Assembly: GCA_026686845.1 (NCBI GenBank)
Contig: JAIVEN010000022.1
Span: 21,736,001 to 21,800,000, forward strand
Direction: 5' to 3'
Source of the DNA: Adenanthera pavonina
Taxonomy: Eukaryota > Streptophyta > Magnoliopsida > Fabales > Fabaceae
Length of the DNA stretch: 64,000 nt
The notes under the pieces are model-generated. The model saw only the letters and a list, made by a program, of their open reading frames with translations. It searched no databases and was not told the DNA's origin. Numbering within the stretch: the first letter of the stretch is position 1; each line of letters starts with the position of its first letter. Shown piece by piece: positions 11,482 to 21,650 of this stretch. The translations under genes and the position numbers were made by a program.

Positions 11482-13623
11482 TCATTTCTTCTTGGACAAG
11501 GTCTTCTTACTGTAGTATTTCCCTTTCCCTTTCCCAGATTGCTCAGCAGAAGGCTTTCCAGTTTGCCCAGACTTCTCCCCCTTTTTGGCATCATCAGGAA
11601 GGCCAACAAAATCAGCCGGAGGAGGGATCTGAGAGACAGGAATAGCACGAAGTGGCACAGGAGCAAAAGGGATTTCAGGTTCAGCTGGGGGCTCAGGGCT
11701 TGGTTCCTCGTCAGAGATTTCTAGCAGCTGTTGCATTGCCTGTCTGGAAAGAGCTAGTTGAGCTCTTTGTTCCTCTGAAAGTCCATATGCAGCAAGAGAA
11801 GAAGAAGCTGGTTTAGCAGGAGGAAACATTTCTTCCAGCCTTCTTCTCTGGGCTTCCAGTAGAGCATTGTGAGCAATGGCAACAAAGTCAACAACAGGTA
11901 CAAGGCTCCTTTCTTCATTGCTCACATCTTCTTGCAAGGAGGAGGTTGAAATGGCTGCAACCAGTTTTTCAACTTGCTCAGATTCTTGAATAGACAGAAT
12001 TGAATCCTGAGCATCTTCTTGCATAGGCACGTGAGGGCCTGTTTCTTGGAGTCCTTCTTCTTCTAATCCATAGTCCAAGGGTGGACCAGGACTTGGTGTT
12101 CTCATTACACCAGCACCATCAATATCATCATCATCATGGTCAGAGGAGGCAATCTCGAAGGGACTTGGAGGCACAGGGGATGGAGATAGAGTAGGCTCAG
12201 GGACACCAGGCTGAGGTGAAGCTGAAGTGGTAAGAATTGTATTTCATATCTCTTCATAGGCATCAGCCACCACCTTCATATTCACAGCCAACTGATGGAT
12301 CTGATCTTATAGATGAGCAAATTTGGCATTTTGCTTATCTCTAATGCTGAGAATGAGTGTTGACAGACTGTCAAACAACTCAATGACCTTTGTTGGCTTG
12401 GCCCGTGAGGAGGGAGTGGAAGGAGGGTGAGTAGGCCTGGAGGGAGATGGGATTGGCTGAGAAGGCTAAGGTACAGATCTGCCAGGGGCCTCAGAAGTTC
12501 CTTCTTGTTGTAGGGATACATCAGCAACAAAGAACAAGTCTTCAGATTTTCCTGCTTCCTTTCCAACCCATCATCCTTCATCTCTTTCAATTCCCATCCT
12601 TTGCAGTTCCTCTTCTTTGAATGCCTCAGTAAGTTTCCCTTTCCCATTTTCAATGTGTTGAATCCTAGCATGCTGCAGGATTCTTGAAATAATTGCTACA
12701 TAGGGGAGTGTGGAATCCTTCCTCTGATCCCTTACCTTTATCATTCGCTGGAGGATGATATGACCCATGTTAATCAGCTTCCCACGTATGATAGCAGTCA
12801 TCACATGAGCCTCTGCCCTTGTTATCAAATTGAAGCTGCCACCCTTGTTGAAAATGATCCTTGACACTATGTAGTGCAGGATCCTGACTTGTACACTTAG
12901 GTCTATGGGCTTCAACAGATTTATTGTTGGCTTATTCTCCCTTCTCCTGAATAAGGTGTCCAAAATGGTGCTCTCTTTGTAGTTCAGAAAGGATCCACCT
13001 TCTTCATCAGCTGTGCTTGCCTTATCCATATATCCAGAGGCTGTGATGTCAATTTCCAGCACTTCATTGATTGTTTCATCAACAAGCCAGATGGTCCTTG
13101 ATCTCAAAGTGACCTCCCATTTCTTTTTCTTGCTGTTATATTGAAGAGAGGCATACCAAGTCTTCACTACTTCATCATCATATTTTTCAGCAATTTCCAA
13201 TAGATTTTTATATCTTAACAACTATAATGCAGCATCAAAGTTGTTGGATATCAGAAATTGTTCCACATTTACACAATGAGGCTTGATTACCTTTTGGTTG
13301 GAAAACTTGGCAGAATACTCTTCTTGAATCTCAGGAGTGCTCCAAAGTGGCAGTGTTGTAAGCTCAAATTCTCTAGATTGAGTAGAAGAGGAGGAAGCCA
13401 CAGCAGCACTATCAGCAGAAGGAACCGCAGTTTTTGATGAGGAAGGTCCAGTTTTCTGTGAATCTGCCTTGGATGATGATTTCTGGCGTTTAGAAGGGGT
13501 AGCTTTACTGGGTTTGGCCTTTCTCTTGGATTTCTCCCCTTCTTTTGTAGCATATTGAGATTTGACCGTTCTTTTTGGCCGAGTTCCAGCTTGTCCTTCT
13601 TCAAGGATCTTTACTCTCGCCAT
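11482..13623 (-). pseudogene. Third Sirevirus reading frame (ORF3), putative plant transposon protein-like
   Basis: A single unshifted frame of about 714 codons runs from the ATG at 13623 to a stop at 11482, downstream of pol and on the same strand. It is broken by five in-frame stops at 13222-13224, 12571-12573, 12466-12468, 12307-12309 and 12244-12246. The N-terminus is Lys/Arg/Ser-rich (starts MARVKILEEGQAGTRPKRTV), NLS-like. The middle (about 13330-12590) contains 'VVKTWYASLQYN..' and 'SRTIWLVDETINEVLEI', which by eye resemble the 'putative plant transposon protein' domain (Pfam PF20167-type: FYANL..., V.G..I, I...L.I). A Pro/Ser/Glu-rich region follows, and the tail is basic (GKGKGKYYSKKTLSKKK). 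I see no signal peptide or membrane segment, so an envelope role, often proposed for extra Sirevirus frames, is not supported. Function unknown. Confidence 0.6.
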
Positions 13624-14625
13624 TTCTCAGTTGAAGAATGCAGAATGTGGCTGAGAATACATTTATGGGATGCGAATGGAAGTTTAAACAGTGAAGAATG
13701 ATGGTTTTTAGACAGGAGTTAAGAGGATTGAAGAGAGAATCAGAACAGACTTAGAGAGGTTACAAATAGGGTTGCGTCTGTTCTTTAGAAAACCGACGCA
13801 TTTAACGTGTGTAACCGTCTGACAGACGAATTTTGAGGGGTCAAAATTTGAACTTCGGGCAGTTACAAGTTAAACCGTTCAGCACAGCTTACTGACAGAT
13901 GAATTTTCATCTTGAAAGTTGTGTGACAGTGGCTTCAAACAAGCAATACAAGCACAACAGACGAATTTTGTTTCACCAAAGTTCGAATGTTGAAAAGAAA
14001 AAGGCAGACATCAATCAAACCAACAATCAACAGACGAATTAAACATGCAGAACTATATCTTTCAAGAATTCAACATGAAGGATATGATTCAACAGATGAA
14101 TTTTGAACTGAAAATTCGAATTTTTCAACTTTTGTAAAGATTGTCCAACATTCGTATGTTAAGAAGTGAAAATTGGCATAACAGTGATGGACAATCATAA
14201 CTATGAAATTTTTGTTTTTGAAAATTTGAACTTTCAAGATCCAACAGACTAATTTCGAGGCGTCTCAGAAAATTGTTCCAAGGCATAACAGGCCGAAGTT
14301 CGTCTGTTAGTGAACTGAAATTCGAATGTTGACCATATTGACCATGTCAAAAGCACAGTTTATGAAGCAAAATACGTCTAACACACATTAAAATGTGAAT
14401 TTCATCTTTAAAAACTTACAGAATGGATCCAGAACTTAGAATTTACATCATTTACTTCATTTTCTGGTTGTTCCATTCTGATGTGCTCCAATCTTCAAGT
14501 TTATTGCCATTGTATCTTGTGGGGAGCACCTGCAATTAAAATTAAACATACTTCAATGCTCAAGTTAGAATTCATTATAATATTGAAAATTCTAAAGACA
14601 GAATTGCACAGAAATAACTTACAGT
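13624..14625 (-). promoter_or_regulatory. Spacer between pol and ORF3 with LTR-like motif array
   Basis: No protein-like frame is present. From about 13790 to 14400 there are repeated CAGACGAATTTTG, AAAATTCGAATTTT and AAGTTCGTCTGTT motifs, the same words that fill the LTRs. In the LTRs they lie upstream of the TATA box on the sense strand, so this array may act as an internal promoter or enhancer for ORF3. That role is inference. A TATA-like CATAAATG occurs on the minus strand near 13660. Confidence 0.35.
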
Positions 14626-17600
14626 TCATTGGGATTTACCATTCCCAATTCTCTCTTTTTTTTTGCAAAGCCTGTCTTCTGGTAGAGGTTTTGTGAATAT
14701 ATCAGTAACTTGATCCTCTGTTGGGATGTACTCCAATCTAACTTCTCCTTTTAGAACGTGATCTCTTATGAAGTGGTGCCTAACTTCAATATGTTTCGTC
14801 CTTGAATGCATGACAGGATTCTTGGTGATATTTATAGCACTTTGGTTGTCACTCATGATTGGTATCTCTTTTATTTTAACCTCAAGATCTTCAAGCTGCT
14901 GTTTCATCCAGATGACTTGGGCACAACAGCTTCCAACTGCAACATACTCAGCTTCTGCAGTGGATAGGGCCACACTGTTTTGCTTTTTGCTGAACCATGA
15001 AACCAGGGATCCTCCAAGGAACTGACAAGTTCCACTTGTGCTTTTTCTGTCAGTTTTGGATCCTGCAAAATCAACATCAGTGTATCCTTTGAGGTCTTCT
15101 CCATTGCCTTTTGGATACCAAAGACCCATCTGTGATGTTCCAATAAGATATCTAAAAATTCTTTTCACAGCTGTTGCATGGGATTCTTTGGGGCATGATT
15201 GGAACCTTGCACACATGCAGACACTGAACATAATGTCAGGTCTGCTGGCAGTTAAGTACAGCAGGGATCCAATCATTTTTCTGTACTAAGTAATGTCAAA
15301 CATCTTCCCATTCTCATCCATGTCCAGTTTAGTTGCAGTAGCCATAGGTGTTCCCATTGGCTTAGCATTCTCCATTCCAAACTTCTTTAGCAGCTCCTTT
15401 AGATACTTGGATTGACTAAGAAAGATACCATCAACTTGCTGTTTACTTTGCAATCCAAGGAAGAAGTTGAGTTCACCCATCATAGACATCTCGAATTCTC
15501 CCTGCATTAACTTAGAAAATTTCTTGCAAAGAGCCTCATTAGTAGCACCAAAAATAATATCATCAACATAAATTTGAACAATTAGTAAGTCTTTATTTTC
15601 TTTCTTAGTAAATAAAGTTGTGTCAATGTTGCCTCTAATGAACCCCTTGTCAGTTAAGAAATTGCTCAGTCTCTCATACCATGCTCTAGGGGCTTGTTTT
15701 AAACCATAAAGAGCTTTCTTCAGTTTATAAACATGGTTGGTTTAGTAGAATCCTCAAAATCTGGAGGTTGATCTACATAAACTTCTTCCATGATATATCT
15801 ATTTAGAAAGGCACTCTTTACATCCATTTGATATAGTAAAATATTTTTCATGCATGCATATACCAGCAGTATTCTTATAGCCTCTAGTCTAGCTACTGGT
15901 GCAAAGGTTTCTTCAAAATCAATACCTTCTTCCTGATTATACCCTTTGGCAACCAATCTAGCTTTATTTCTGATTATTGTTCCAGATTCATCAAGTTTGT
16001 TTCTGAAGACCCATTTAGTACCAATAACAGAATGATTTTTGGGTCTGGGTACTAAATTCCAAACTTGATTTCTTTCAAATTGATTTAATTCATCTTGCAT
16101 AGCCATAATCCAGTATTCATCAGTTAAGGCTTCTTCAGCACATTTGGGTTCAATTTTAGAAATGAAAGCGCAGTTGAGCATTTGATCCCTTAACTGTTTT
16201 CTGGTTTTGACTTTCTCTTGAACATTCCCTATTACTTGATTAACAGGGTGATTCCTTTGATATTTCCAAGCTCTAGGGAGTTCTTGAGCTGTTTCTTCAT
16301 TATTTTCTTCATCAAACTCTTGCTCCTGGATATCTTCCTCTGTGTCAACAGATTCAGATATCTTTAAAGGTTCAGTTTTACTTTTGTCAGAAATTCCCAG
16401 TTTTTCAAAGTTGAAAGCAAGATCATCCTCATTGGGAACATGTTTTCCAGTTTCATTTTCAATAAAAACCACATGCACTGATTCTTCTACTATATTTGAT
16501 CTTTTATTGTAAACCCTATAAGCCTTACTCCTACTTGAATAGCCCAAAAATATACCTTCATCGGACTTGGCATCAAACTTACCTAGATTTTCTTTCCCAT
16601 TGTTGTGAATGAAGCATTTGCACCCAAACACATGAAGGTGTGACAGATTTGGCTTTCTTCCCTTGTACAGTTCATATGGAGTCTTCCTAAGGATTGGCCT
16701 GATGTAGGCTCTGTTTATGATGTAACTTGTTGTATTCACTGCATCAGCCCAGAACACTTGAGAGAGTTCCTTCTCATTCAGCATAGCTCTAGCCATCTCT
16801 CCAATGGTTATGTTCTTCCTTTCCACCACTCCATTTTGTTGAGGAGTTCTTGGTGCTGAGAAGTTGTGGTCAATCCCATGCTCATTGCAGTACTCCAGGA
16901 AGCATACATTTTCAAATTCTCCTCCATGGTCTGACCTGATAGACACAATAGAAATACCTTTCTCATTTTGCACTTTCTTAGCTAAGGTTACAAATGCATC
17001 AAAGGTATCACTTTTAGAGGAAAGAAACAATGTCCAAGTGAATCTAGAATAATCATCTACAATTACAAGCACATACAGATTACCACCAAGACTTTTCACC
17101 CTGGATGGTCCAATTAAGTCCATATGCAACAATTCAAGTGGTCTTGTTGTGGTAACTACATTTTTAGATTTGAAGGATGATTTAGTTTGTTTTCCTCTTA
17201 GGCATGCATCACATTCTTTATCCTTTTCAAAAGATATTTTAGGTAGACCAATTACTAGCTCATTTTTAATCAGTTTAGATAATTGATTCATGTTAACATG
17301 AGCTAATCTCCTATGCCATAGCCAACTATCATTATCCTGACTAATTAAACATACAGAGTCCAAGGGAGGAAGTTCATCAAGGTCAATAGTATAACGATTA
17401 CCATCCCTTTGAGCTTTGAGGATTACTTTGTGATCACTTTTTCTAATGACCAGGCAAAACTTTGAGTCAAACAGCACCTAGTTTCCTCTGTCACAGGTCT
17501 GACTCACGCTCAGCAAATTATGGTTGAGGCCAATTACAAACAACACTTCTTCAATGGATGTTTCTGGATTTTTGCCCACAATGCCAATACCAACAATTTT

Positions 17601-17747
17601 GCTGTATTGATCACCTCCAAAGGTCACCTTTCCTCCCTTCTTGTCTCTAAGAGTGATGAACTTCTCCTTATCACCAGTCATGTGACTTGAGCAGGCACTG
17701 TCCATATACCATTTGTTGCTTTTCTTAGCTTTGAGACAGACCTGCAA
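14626..17747 (-). pseudogene. Sirevirus pol (protease-integrase-RT-RNase H), disrupted
   Basis: Reading on the minus strand: the protease motif WYMDSACSSHMTGD lies near 17.7 kb, with DSA where most relatives have DSG. The integrase has a zinc-binding HHCC region ('HRRLAHVN', 'CDACLRG'), then core acidic residues in DLIGP, SDHGGEFEN and QQNGVVERKN. Reverse transcriptase has KARLVAKGYNQ and YVDD (15559-15570). RNase H has DFAGSKTDRKSTSG and ALSTAEAEYVA, and the C-terminus DIFTKPLPEDR. Disruptions are a TAG between protease and integrase (17478-17480), an apparent one-base loss near 15741 that shifts the frame inside RT, and a TAG at 15286-15288 before RNase H. The frame between 15741 and 15507 is otherwise open. 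pol lies in a different frame from gag. Confidence 0.92.
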
Positions 17748-17755
17748 AACAAGGT

Positions 17756-19555
17756 TTATGTTTTCCTTTTAGGTACCCAAATTTGCTTGGGTCCTTTTCT
17801 GTCAGTAGTTATTTCCCTAGATGCAGATGCAACTTTGGGAACCCATTCAACTTTCCTGCCAAGTCCATTTTTCTTCAAAGCACAAGAACTGAAAATATGT
17901 CCCTTTTTGTTACAGAAATGACAGGTAGTGAAAGGACTGCTAGATTGAGAAGCAAGAAGAAAACAATGCAGATAATATTTTTGTCTAGTATGCCTTGGTT
18001 GATCATATGTTTCAATGTGAGGTGATGCATCATTTTTCTTTTTATTGTTCTCAGCATGAACAAAATGTCTCATATATGCATTCTGATTTTTCTTCCTAAT
18101 CTTTTCCTTGACAGCACATGGATCATAGCCAAGACCAGCTTTTCCTTGTGATATTCTTTGGCTCCCCATCAATGCAAATAACATATCTTTACCTCTAGTG
18201 AGCCTAGACATCCTTTTAACTAAATAATCATTAGTTTGCTTAAGTTTAGTGCATGAAGTGCAGCAAACAGATTCAGAAGTAGGTAAAGAGACAGTTTCAG
18301 AAACTATGCTTTGAGACTCCAGCTTACTTATCTTTTTCTTTGCTAATTTCAGTTCTTTAGCAACTTTAATGAATTCATCATGAAGCTCATGAAATGCATC
18401 CAGTAATTCAGAATAGGAAGGTTCAGATTCATATACCTCTTCTTCCTGATCACTGCTGCATGAGGGTGTGGCTTCTTCAGAAGCAAGTGCCATTAGACAA
18501 ATGTTGGCAATCTCATCCTCATCTTCTTCTTCCTCATCTGAGCTGTTACCCCATATAGATGAGATGTAGGCCTTCTTCTTCTTTCCTTTGTCAGTAGCTT
18601 TCTTTTCCTTTTCTTGTTTCTTGATGAATTGGGGGTAGTCCCACTTTATGTGTCCCTGCTTCTTGCACTCATAGCAAGTCACAGGTTCTTTTGTCTCTTT
18701 CTTGCTTTCTCCAGCAGCTCCTTTCTTGAAGAATCTCTTGTTCTTCTTCTTGCTGTAGAATCTTCCGAATTTTCTGACCATCATAGCCAGAGTTTCCTCA
18801 TCCAGCTCATCTCCTTCATCAGATTCTTCTTCCTTTTCATCAGCAGCTTTGAGGGCAAGGCCTTTCTTCTTTCTGTCCAGCCCAGCTTCCTTAAATGCTT
18901 TGATTTTTCCTTCATATTCCTCAAGGCTGCCGAAGAGAGCTGTGACTGAGGCCATTGATTCTCCTCTGGCTTCTTCTATTGCTGTCACCTTGGGCTTCCA
19001 TTCCAGAGGGAGAGTTTTGAGTATCTTTCTTACTTTCTCAAACTGAGTGTATTCCTTTCCCAGGCTTTTTAGTTGATTTACAATGAGAGTAAATCTCTTT
19101 TGAAGCTCCTTTACAGTTTCTCCTTCAGCCATTCTGAAGCTTTCGTACTCCCCAATACACGTGTTCAGTCTGTTCTCCCTAACTCCAGATGTTCCTTCAT
19201 GTGCAATCTGCAGAGTGTCCCACATCCCTTTTGCAGTGGAGCATTATGAGACTCTGTAGAATTCGTCCTGGTTCAGGGCACTGACTAAGTAATGCTTTGC
19301 TTTGAAATTCAGTAGGACCTTCCTTCTGTCCTCATTATTCCATTCTGCTTCCAGCTTCTCTTTGTGTCTTCCATCTTCAGTCAGAGCCATTGGGACGAAA
19401 TCTCTTTTTTCAATGACTGACCAGATGTCAAGATCAATTGATTGGAGGTAGATCAGTATTCTCACCTTCCAGTACCCATAATGCTCTCCACTGAAGCCTG
19501 GTGGTCTGTTAGTGTTGTTCCCTTCAGGAAGTATACTCTCTCCAAAGCCAGCCAT
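17756..19555 (-). pseudogene. Sirevirus gag, one in-frame stop
   Basis: The frame starts at the ATG at 19555 (MAGFGESILPEGNN), about 40 bp inside the PBS, and ends at 17756, giving about 600 codons. The N-terminal part has the copia gag signature (NRPPGFSGEHYGYWKVRI, SIDLDIWSVI), and the capsid region continues through FTLIVNQLKSLG and ILKTLPLEWKPKV. A TAA at about 19241-19243 interrupts it. There are two zinc knuckles: CYECKKQGHIKWDY near 18.65 kb has Tyr (codon at 18635-18637) in place of the last Cys, and CHFCNKKGHIFSSC near 17.9 kb is complete. Long acidic and coiled-coil-like stretches between them are typical of Sirevirus gag. The product would coat element RNA in virus-like particles. 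Confidence 0.9.
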
Positions 19556-19596
19556 CTTAATTCACGGACTATGAGTTCCTTTGAATGAGAATCCAC

Positions 19597-19608
19597 GCTC
19601 TGATACCA
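19597..19608 (-). other. Primer binding site (tRNA-Met type)
   Basis: The minus strand reads TGGTATCAGAGC, complementary to the 3' end of plant initiator tRNA-Met and the standard copia PBS. It lies two bases inside the 5' LTR (19611-21470). Confidence 0.93.
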
Positions 19609-19610
19609 CT

Positions 19611-21470
19611 TGTTAGCAGGGCTGACTTCCCAAGAGGGGGGTGAATTGGGAAGTTTGAAATTTTTTTGCACAAAGTGAAATAAGTGAAGATATCACAGTA
19701 TAATGAAAACAATGCGTAAAGCAGAGCAAGGTGAAAAGTAGAGAAAAGGAGAAGAGAACTCAGTGATTTATCCTGGTTCGGTCTATTCTCTTGACCTACA
19801 TCCAGTCCCCAAGACACCTCTTGAGATTTATCCACTATACAGCAAGAATTTCAGTGGGCTTCTTGCTAAAGCCACAGTACATGAGTGTGCTCTGTTTCTG
19901 AGCTCTCTCAAACTCTCCAAGCACTTTCACTATGTGCTTCCCAATCCCCTTGTGAATACCCCTCACAAGTAAATCTATCTCCCAGATGAAGAGTAGATTG
20001 ATTATAATGAAATAACTCTCTTGAAAAGAGTAGATATGAAAGTTTAAGTACAAGTATAGAAGTTGAGAGGGTAAAAGCTTTTAAGAAAAGATTCAGCAGA
20101 AATTCGGTATATACAAGTTTGATTCGTTACCCACAACTTCAAATGATGCTGTATTTATAGATTTAGGTCTCAAATATCCGTTAGAGACTAAATCTATCCG
20201 TTGGGGAAGTTATCCAATGGTTACTCTGAAAAACTATCCGTTTACCAACCGCATTTAATGTTTCTGACATACTGAAATTCGAATTTTGGTTGGTCAACAG
20301 AAGAATTTCGAAGGAACCGAAGATTAAAGCTTCCAACGTTACAGCACGAAGTTCGTCTGTTCATGAAGTGAAATTCGAATTTTGAAACTTACAAAACATT
20401 TTCACAATGTGACATACGAATTTTCAAGAAGAAAGTTTTTCGGTTAAGTGTGAACAGTGTTTTTAATTTTCTACAGTGCCCTCGAAATTCGAATTTTGGA
20501 AGCCCAAAATTCGTCTGTTCCCAGTACGTGAAAAGGAGGCACAGTAGTTCATTTTCTTCGAAATTCGAATGTTGAAGAGTAAAGTTCGTCTGTCAGAGAG
20601 ACTCTTTTCAGACTAACTTCATCATTCGAATGTTGCAAGTTCACATCATTCATATGTCAATGTTTCATTTCAACAGACTCAAGAACTTAGCTTCTAAAAT
20701 TTGAATTTTAATGTTCAAAGTTCGTCTGTCAGAGAGCAGTTTTGAAACTTAAATCATTCTTGATCTCAGATGAACTTTAACATAGTTTCACATGAATTTC
20801 TTCTATTTTCTCAATTTTTGTTTTGTTCAAAATTTGAATTTTGAAGACTCAAAGTTCGTCTGTTGTAAAGAAGCATCTATCAGACTTATATGAAAATTCG
20901 AATGTTGGAAGTTCAAAATTCGTCTCTCAGAGAGCATTTATCAAACTCAATTTCATTTTGATTTCAGATGCACTTTATCATAGTTTCAGATGAATTTCTT
21001 TGGTTTTTACAAACTTCATTTTACTTGAAATTCGAATTTTGAAAGTGTGAAGTTCGTCTATTACCAAAAGGCCTCTTTCAGACTAGATGAAAATTCGAAT
21101 TTTGAACAACCAAAATTCGTCTGACAGAGAGCCATCTCTTCAGACTTATTCAGTTTTAGCTCGAAATTCGAATTTCCAAAGACAAAGTTCAAATTTCCAA
21201 CTTGACAGTTCAGTTTAAACTTTCAACCTTCGTCTGTTTGTGGGTGTTTTTCAAATATTTAAAGATTTAACATAAAATCAAAGTTTGAAAATATCTTTTC
21301 TTCAAATCAAAATCTTTTACCCAATCATAACAAAAAACTAAGATTCTACAAGAGATCTAATAGCAAATACTCAGAAAATCTTCACTTTAGACAGCTTTGA
21401 TCTCTTTTGATATCTTCAATCCAAGCTTTTGAAATGTTAGTTAGAAATCATCAAAACTCTTGTTTCAACA
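19611..21470 (-). repeat. Sirevirus 5' LTR
   Basis: This 1860-bp repeat reads TGTTAGCAGG... to ...TTTCAACA on the plus strand and pairs with 9349-11209. It carries the promoter for the minus-strand element: a TATA box at 20152-20160 (CTATAAATA on the minus strand), with the TTCGAA-centred motif array upstream of it on the sense strand (about 20270-21240). The open frame at 19763-19972 is repeated in the other LTR and is not a gene. Confidence 0.93.
20152..20160 (-). promoter_or_regulatory. TATA box of the Sirevirus 5' LTR
   Basis: Minus-strand CTATAAATACAGCATC is a canonical plant TATA context. It is conserved in the 3' LTR at 9891-9899. Transcription would start about 30 bp further along the minus strand. 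Confidence 0.6.
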
Positions 21471-21475
21471 AATTA
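21471..21475. repeat. Target site duplication AATTA (right copy)
   Basis: It is identical to 9344-9348 and directly follows the terminal CA of the right LTR. Confidence 0.9.
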
Positions 21476-21650
21476 GACTACAAATGATAACCGTTGCCTA
21501 TAATATTTTTGATTATGCAACACCTAGCAATTGTTCCTTTAAATAAATATTTGTTGCCTATAATATTTCTTGTTATACAACACTAGATAAATGTTCCCTA
21601 AAATATATGCTTGTTGCTTATAAATTTTTCACAATTTTATTTTTATCTTA
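21476..21650. mobile_element. Second CACTA-like fragment, right of the Sirevirus
   Basis: Two copies of GTTGCCTATAATATTT and related TTGCTTATAA motifs continue the subterminal pattern seen at 9148-9348. The far terminus is not identified; a weak candidate (AAAATTATTGTAG) lies near 22638-22650. Confidence 0.35.

Larger units (their letters stand above)
9349..21470 (-). mobile_element. Complete-structure Sirevirus (Ty1/copia) retrotransposon, 12.1 kb
   Basis: Two long terminal repeats (9349-11209 and 19611-21470) begin TGTTAGCA; the right copy ends CAACA and the left CAATA. The 5-bp target duplication AATTA lies at 9344-9348 and 21471-21475. On the minus strand the order is LTR, tRNA-Met type PBS, gag, protease, integrase, reverse transcriptase, RNase H, third frame, PPT, LTR. 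Integrase before RT defines Ty1/copia. The long gag, the extra frame after pol and the very long LTRs match the Sirevirus (SIRE/Maximus) lineage. gag, pol and the third frame each contain stops and pol has a frameshift, so this copy cannot make its own full protein set. LTR divergence is low, so the insertion is young. Confidence 0.93.

Noticed and set aside
18614..18949. 111-codon hydrophobic plus-strand frame that could look like a membrane protein
   Set aside because: Antisense of charged gag codons; hydrophobicity is a coding-strand artefact.
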